Source of the DNA: Amanita rubescens
Taxonomy: Eukaryota; Basidiomycota; Agaricomycetes; Agaricales; Amanitaceae
Length of the DNA stretch: 64,000 nucleotides
Direction: 5' to 3'
Assembly: GCA_015039365.1 (NCBI GenBank)
Contig: WION01000001.1
Coordinates: forward strand, 248,001-312,000
Every line of letters begins with the position of its first letter. The stretch's first letter is position 1. Below, piece by piece: positions 57,121-64,000 of the stretch. The position numbers were made by a program, and so were the translations under genes. The notes below the pieces were generated by a model. That model ran no database searches. It saw only the letters and a list, made by a program, of their open reading frames with translations, and had not been told where the DNA came from.

Positions 57121-60100
57121 ATGGCCCCCCCTATGTCACCTGTCTGTACCGTTGAGCAATCCCTAGACCGCATTGCCGAAGAATCTCCAAGGTGGCGTTA
57201 GTTAGAGCTATCGATAACATCCACCTGACTATCATGTAATTCCAGGTTTCGAATCCTTATCGTTGGTCGGGTACGACTAGCTGCTATTTCAATTACATGC
57301 AGTGTTCATCGTCGTTCTATAACAGTCTGGAATGGGGAAATCGTCTCTGATCAATGCAAGACTTCTCTGGCGGTATAATCTCTTTATCGGGTATCTTTCC
57401 TCTGCTCACCGGAATCTAGGATGTCCAACACGACCGAGCCGGTTCTGCTAACATCGACGAAGGAATTGCCTCACCTCACAACAAACATCTAATCCTTCAT
57501 GATTCTCAAGGTTATGAGCCGGGGGACATAGGAAAGTTTGGTATCTTGGAGAGATTCATCACAGAACGAAGTCAGAAGGAGCCCATTGCTGAGAGGCTCC
57601 ATGCAATTTGGTGTGTTCAATGATATTAATCAATCTTTTCAACTCAAGTCGTCAAATAGGTTGTGCATTACTGCCCCTTTCTCTAGAGGTCGAATATTTG
57701 AAACAAGAGAAGAAAAGATTTTCAAGCTGAATCGCAACAAAGGTAATAAACATCCTCAATCCCTGCCTAATGCCACGCTTACCGTGACAACAGTGCCCAT
57801 AATCGTCGTTTTCACAAAGTTTGACCTTTTCATAGCGTGCTTAAGCAGGCGGAATAGGGGGAAGGAAAATATTAGTATGGATTTAGCTGAAAAAAAGTTT
57901 AGAGATGAACATGGCGTGGCTTTCGAGAAGGCGACACAAAACATCTCTGGCAAGATCCCATACACAACTGTGGCGAGTACGTTTACATCTGGGGGTGTTT
58001 CGTTCGTATTGATATCCTCACATAGTTTCGATGCCTAATACTTTGCATTGGCTTGTCGAAATTACGATGCAAAGCATAGCCGAGAGTCCCGGTCCATCGA
58101 GTATGTTCGCGTATGAGGTCACGCCATCTGCTCTGACAGTGTGTAGGATCGACACGTAAAACCTTACAACGTCTAGTGACGATGAACAGAGAAACCCCGA
58201 TTTCATCGCTCACGCGCATTAAGAGCTTATTCGGCAGGTCTACGTGGCCGACGAGAGCAGATGGCGCTTCTTCCGCCCAAATTGCTCTCGCGCTGGCGCA
58301 ACGTGTTGATATTGCGACCTGGATTGCTGCATCAATAAAGTAAGCACCCTTATCCGACTTAGAATAGATTTGACAGTTTGTTGTTGCCGCAGATTCGGAG
58401 AAAAGAGCAAGTTAAACTGATATTATGCTGTCAACATTCTGCGTCCTTACCTCGAATCACAGGATATTTGGGTACAGTAGTATCTGGTATGCGCTATCTC
58501 AGCGTCAACATTCGAGAGTATCTATTTGCGATACATAAGGACATTGTCATGTTTTGGAATATGGATGAGGTATGTGCAAGAAAGCGTCTTGGATGTATTG
58601 TTGTACTTATCGTACTCTGATAGTTATTTCTCAGTGATGCGTTCTGTCATAAAATGATGGTCATCGTGGATGATCTCATCCAGCAGAATTCCAGTGTTAT
58701 GTGAGTTAATATGAAACGTTGAAAATCGGCACAGCTGATGTTCATTACAAGGCAAAGAAAGGGAGTGTTGACGACGGTAGCGGCGCGTTTATCTGTCTAC
58801 CAACGACGGTAAGCAGCGTCCCTCGTCATGTATCCAAGTGTGCTGGACTTCTGAATAGGCTCGAGTATACCCGTTGTCTCATGGGTTACGTGGTTGATCT
58901 TACGCTTATCTTACAAGCCGTAGCCCAGCTTTTTTCTCCGTCCCGAGTTTGGTTCACGGAAAAGGCTCAGGATCGCGTAAATGAGATCATCTACGTGTTT
59001 TGTTGCTCGGAAAAAAGGAACCGTATCCATAAAGAAATCGTGGACTTTGTCAGCTTTCAGCGCCCATTTGGAAAGCGTAGGGTGTTGGATAAAATCGCGT
59101 CCCTGATACGTGAAAACCAGGTGTGAAGTTTGATATCTCCTCGTCAACTCGCTGCTAAACGTATCATTCATATGCTGTGCTATAGATAACGAAGGATGAT
59201 GTTCAACTTGACAAAGAGCGGTCTCAAGTCCTTAAATTTGAGGTATGGGATTCTGAAGTGTCACCACATTGTCGCTCATAAATGCTAGTTATCTGTGAAA
59301 GGCCTGACAGTGAACAAGACCATTCTTGACCTTGTCCGCAAACTGTTAGATTTGCAAGAATATGATACTATTATCTCTGAATTGGGAACTTCTGACGACA
59401 TCGAACTGGTACTTGACTATATGCTCTATGTACGTCTTCATTTTCATTCCGATCGTTAGCATTTATCCTTACATTCCGCAGTTACTACGCAATAATGCCC
59501 TATCAGATTCTGGAATTAAATATCCCCGAGAAGCCAGAAAACTCATGTTCCGTCTGATATCTAAGGTAAATATTATGCCCAGATGTCTGGGTATGACCGG
59601 CATAAGGACCGAGATGGATCTTATCGCCCTTGACGTGGGTGACTTTGGACGTGTTCTCGAGGGTGAGCACAATGGACAACAGGTCGCGCTGACAGCGCTG
59701 CACAAAGCCCGTCATGACGATGTAAGCGCATTTCCTATCTTTTTCCCTTCACGATGCTGATGCATTTGGTAAGGATCTGCTCAGAAAAGATTTTCATCGG
59801 CAAGCCCTCACGTGGCGATCGGTCATACACAGTTTCATCCACCCTCTACTAGGAATATTTGAGCATAGTTCACAACTATTTCTTGTGTCACCGTTGATGA
59901 GAAATGGGACGTTAACCCAATGGAGGAAGGACAAGACGCGAAGTATTGCCGAGATACAGACGCGGGTAATGTATTATTGCACTCATCGATATACAATAAC
60001 TGATGCCTATTAGATACTAGAGGTAGCTAAAGGTGTTCAATATATCCACTCTAATGGAATTGTTCATGGCAATTTGCACGGGGTAAGTGTTACAGATACT

Positions 60101-62069
60101 GTACGCCATCCATTAATTCGTTTTTTAACCTCAGGACAATGTCTTCCTTGACTCTAACTTCCGTTGTCAAATCACTGACTTCAGTTTAACACGGTATTTT
60201 GATGCCGCCCATGTATCGTCTACTATGCCATTTTCAGCAAATTTTGCTGCACCGGAGCTTTTTGGTCGGTGTAACAAATGTGATCGCCCCAAGTGTGATA
60301 CGGTTTGTAACGCAAAGAGGAAAACGACGCAGACAGATGTGTACGCATTTGGCTGCCTTTACCATGCGGTGAGTTTCGCGGTTTATTCGCTAAGCTTAAT
60401 GTTGACTGATTCAGATATTTTTCGATACCGTGCCTTTCCGAGGTGAAAACGAATCTCAAATTATTCAGCTTATCACGACTGGAGCACATCCGGATCGATT
60501 GGATGCTCCAGCCATGGAAGACTATATATGGGATCTTATCCGACTCTGTTGGATTAACAACCCTTCAAACCGTCCGACACTGGGGCAGGTCATAATGGAT
60601 CATATGGAATTTACTCCCCTTCCATCGTTAATTGCGATCCTCAGTGAGATACGCATTTGCGATACATCGAGACACTATTGCTTATAGCTCTTACTAGTCA
60701 GCACAATTCGGCGACGCGACGGTCAATAAAGACGCCCTTCACCTCATGTGCACATTATTGGATACATTTGAAGTTGAAGCGATTGTCTCCGAATTGAGCG
60801 TTACATCGGACGTTGAGTTGTTACTTGATTTTCTCCTTCATGTATGCAAAAGATTTGCATAGCTCGTTTCTTCATATTTAACATCCCCTCCCCAGCTGCT
60901 CCGTGACGGTAACCTGACGAACTTGAGTGTTCCGGGTGCAAATCGGAAGGCTAGAAGGCTGATGTTTAAACTGATATCCGTGACAAACATCGTACCAAGG
61001 TCTCTATTTATTACTGATGTCAAGATTGAGACACATATCACGATCGGCATGGGAAGCTTTGGACGTGTTTTCAGAGGCGAACACGACGGGAAGCCGGTAG
61101 CGCTGAAGCTGGTGGAGAAGGGTCGCAAAGAGGTTCGTTCATCGCATTGCCTTCTTTTTATCAGGATAATGGTAATTGATTTGGTATTGAAGAATTCTCT
61201 CCTCAAAGACTTCTGCCAGGAAGCCCTGGCGTGGCGATCCCTTTCGCATCGCTGTATCCTTCCGCTGCTGGGGATATATGAAGAGAAATCGCAGCTATAT
61301 CTTGTGTCACCGTTCATGCCAAATGATACGTTGAATCGGTGGAGAAAAAAGCATACACCTCCCGTAGCTAAAGTTGATAGACTGGTGAGACTACGGTGAT
61401 TGTTAGAGAAATAAATAAATTTACTGATATTGTTTAGATGCTAGAGATAGCTGAGGGTATGCACCATCTTCACTCGGAAGGAGTTGTTCACGGCGATTTA
61501 CACGCCGTGAGTGCGTTCTCTTTGATTCAAATTTCTCATCGAGCTCACGTTTTTGTCTGTCAGGGAAACGTCCTCCTTGATTCGGAACTGCACTGCAAAA
61601 TCGCCGATTTTGGATTGACACGCCATTCTGAGACTACTGTTGCAGCATCCACTAGGGCATTTTCACCGAATTTTGCTGCACCGGAACTGTTTGGCCTGTG
61701 CACCACATGTGGTCAGTCGGGTTGTGATGGATGTGATGAAGGTCGCGGTGTGCAACATAGAAGCAAAACGACGAAAACGGACGTGTATGCTTTTGGTTGC
61801 CTTTATTATGCGGTGCGTTTCGTGCTTTTTAATTTGTTTGGGGTATTGAGCATTAAGCGCAGATATTCTTTGGGGTTGCTCCTTTTCACGAGAAAAACGA
61901 CTTCCAAATCTTGCGACTCGTGATGGTTGGCGAACGTCCATGTCGATTGGAAAATCCAAAAATGGCGGATGGGACATGGAACCTAATCACGAGTTGTTGG
62001 ATATCCAAACCTTCTGAGCGCCCAACAATGGCTGAAATCGTTGAGATAATGAAGTTGTTGTCTCAATAG
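57121..62069 (+). CDS. GTPase - pseudokinase - kinase fusion (array gene G)
   Basis: Starts MAPPMSPVCTVEQSLDRIAE. The G domain has FRILIVGR, SGMGKSSLINA, G3 HDSQGYEPGD and G4 VVFTKFD, all intact. The helical region includes LALAQRVDIATWIAASIK and MGYVVDLTLILQAVA. The exon ending QVLKFE splices in phase to LSVKGLTVNKTILDLV. Kinase 1 (59.29-60.66 kb) has LDVGDFGRVLEGEHNG, Thr for the beta-3 Lys (VALTALHK), HGNLHG and DFS (60177-60185), so it is a pseudokinase. Kinase 2 (60.70-62.07 kb) has GMGSFGRVFRGEHDGKPVAL, HGDLHA, IADFGLTRH and NFAAPELF, and looks active. The arrangement matches gene C (pseudokinase, then kinase). It is the best-preserved member of that lineage: both switch motifs and the second kinase are complete. 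Membrane segments or a signal peptide were not seen. Confidence 0.72.
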
Positions 62070-62940
62070 GGTGAATTTCGGCCAGTCGAGGTCCTACACC
62101 ACCTAGCTATGACAGATTTGGTATATGAGATGTAGGAGGAGAGGGAAGACGTTCACACTCTCGGAGCCTCGTATAATTACAGCCTTTCTATCTATGATCT
62201 TCCTATGCGGTTTTGCCGGTTGCACATTTACAATTGCGAAGTAGACATATACCAGTATGTACTATCGAGATTGCATTTTGTAAATTACAGAAAGGTCTTC
62301 ATGTCATTGCCTTTGTCATTTTGTACCAACCAGCGGCGAGTAGAAGTATTACCACTTCCTTCCGCCCAAGTGCTGAAAGTACGACCACTATTGTGGTCAA
62401 GACAATGCAGAAGCTGGCAATTGTAGGAGGTACAGCTGGTTGATCGATTTGTGAATATTCTGTTTGTGAGGTTTATCTTTCGTAGGGATCGAAAGCGGGA
62501 GGTGGATCCCGTCAGACGAATCGTGAGTTAGTGTTTGCGCAGCCATAGGCCGAAGCTAGATCAGAAATCACCCAGAGCGGGTCGGACAACCATGATGCCG
62601 AGGCCTCGCCGCCAGTGTTTGCCGATGTTTGCCGCCGCGGTGCTGCGATCAGGTGTGCGTCGCAGATCTAGATCGGTGTTACACCCACTTTTTGACAAAT
62701 ACGGAGTGAAGATAGCGCTCCGAGTCAGCGTCGACGAGTCCATGCATTCAGTGGTGCGTTCATTGCTGATATGAATTAAATGATGTCGTCTAAGGGTAAC
62801 GTTTGTACGGAGGTTTGATTGAATACTAATGTTTAACTCTTAGTCCGGCTGTTTCCAGATGACATTCCCAACAAAGTAGCGCCAGTACTCACTGGGCGCT
62901 CAAGTGATCCAAATCGGCCGGTCATCTTTCACAGCCAACC
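62070..62940. other. Spacer, no gene recognised
   Basis: Short frames on both strands lack domain or splice support. Confidence 0.4.
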
Positions 62941-64000
62941 ATGGCTTCTCCCCCAGGCTCTCCAATAGCTAGCAGTCCTTCCATTGGTCCCATGGGCGAG
63001 ACGAGACTTGTTGACGAATCGGAATGTCCCAAGTGACGTAGTTTGTGTCATCCATAGAATCCAACTCAACATCCTACAGGTTTCGGATCCTTATCGTTGG
63101 TCGCGTAAGATTCCTCATCGTCATCAGTACATGATCTGCTCATGAATGCCATTTGGAAGTCTGGCACGGGAAAGTCATCCCTTATCAATGCCATATTCGG
63201 GGCATCCCTCGTGGTAGAATCTATGTCACAGTCGTCCCTCAAACACTCAACGGCACTTAGGATATCAAGCATAATCAAGCTATATCAGCAGATGTTAATA
63301 AAGGAATTACCTCAGCTCATAACAAACATCTAGTCATCCATGATTCGGAAGGTTACGAGCCAGGAAATGGGGAGAAAGTTCGTGTTTTAGAGAAATTTAT
63401 CAAAGGGAGGAGCCAAAAAGAGCGCTGTGATAAGCTTCATGCAATCTGGTGCGCTAATACATGGGATCGATTTTTCCAGCTCACATTATTTACTAACAGG
63501 TTATGTGTTACGATGCCACCCTTTGGTGGCCCTACCTTAGACAAATGGCACGAGAAGATTTTCGAGCTAAAACTAAACAAAGGCAATCTTGATCTGCAAT
63601 TTCATAAGTTCTGACTCCCGACTTACTACGACAACAGTGCCGATCATTGTCGTCTATACAAAGTTTGACCTTCGTGCCGAAAGATTAGATGAAGATGGTA
63701 AAGAATTCACCGAATTAAGTTTCAAGGAAAAATATGGTCAAAAGATCGAACAGCGAACGAGGCACTGCGTCATGCGCCAGATACCATACACTGTTGTCAC
63801 GAGTATATTTATTCTAATTACTCTCGCCTTGAAGCTTCGTTAACATCTTCTTTATAGCCTTGCGACCTGAAACTATGCAGCAGCTGGTCAAAATCACGAT
63901 GGAAAGTATACGGCATGTAAATGTAGAGATTCCCAGTCCATATATTGGGTTCGTCCTCCGCGATAACGGATTAGGGAATGGTGGATCAGCAGCATCAGAA
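62941..64000 (+). CDS. GTPase domain of a fifth array gene (gene H, cut by window end)
   Basis: Starts MASPPGSPIASSPSIGPMGE. FRILIVGR splices to SGTGKSSLINAIFG (G1 intact). After an intron the frame gives INKGITSAHNKHLVIHDSEG and YEPGNGEK (G3 intact). G4 is VPIIVVYTKFD. The region LRPETMQQLVKITMESIRH near the window edge matches the start of the helical region in genes A and C. The exon layout equals that of the other array genes. Whether kinase domains follow cannot be seen. Confidence 0.78.

Noticed and set aside
62205..62774. Short frames in the spacer before gene H
   Set aside because: Overlapping frames on both strands with no domain, family match or splice structure.

Overview
The window looks like a chromosomal stretch from a basidiomycete fungus, most likely an Agaricomycete. 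Genes are cut by many 45-65 bp GT-AG introns with CTRAC-like branch sites. The gene content (a GH16 glucanase, a fungal 2OG-Fe(II) oxygenase, a fungal HNH protein, expanded TKL-type kinases next to P-loop GTPases, and a Helitron) also fits this group. I saw no rRNA, tRNA or CRISPR array.

Layout. 0-8 kb holds ordinary accessory genes: the tail of a kinesin-light-chain-type TPR protein (3-185, +), a 2OG-Fe(II) oxygenase (-) with a broken 3' copy beside it, a secreted GH16 hydrolase (-) and a zinc alcohol dehydrogenase (-). 8.3-16.9 kb is a Helitron Rep/helicase gene (+). It is split between its HUH and two-tyrosine motifs by a 2,155-bp LTR element with apparently identical 339-bp LTRs and a 4-bp target duplication. 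17-25.2 kb has an unrecognised gene with an acidic/basic tail, then a tandem family of small unrecognised two-exon genes (about seven whole, decayed or partial copies), interrupted by a 2.3-kb block with a minus-strand Ser/Pro-rich gene.

26.5-64 kb is the main feature, a tandem array built from three modules: (i) a GTPase domain with a helical C-terminal region, (ii) TKL-like kinase domains, (iii) an N-terminal helical bundle resembling the MLKL four-helix domain followed by a pseudokinase. Exon phases join the GTPase to two successive kinase domains in each of four genes (26.5-31.5, 37.9-42.8, 51.3-56.2 and 57.1-62.1 kb); a fifth runs off the window end. Helical-bundle/pseudokinase genes lie between them at 32.2-34.2 and 45.8 kb, with a decayed copy at 42.9-44.1 kb. 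The 45.8-kb gene appears joined in frame to an active-looking kinase. An HNH-domain gene with a frameshift, a short tandem repeat and kinase debris separate two blocks at 34.5-36.6 kb.

Working picture (inference): GTPase-kinase proteins act as sensor/relay kinases, and the helical-bundle pseudokinases act as effectors, by analogy with RIPK-MLKL signalling. Copies differ in which catalytic residues they keep. One lineage pairs a pseudokinase with an active kinase, and two GTPase domains have lost a key residue. This suggests a rapidly duplicating and recombining locus, as seen in fungal self/non-self or defence gene clusters.
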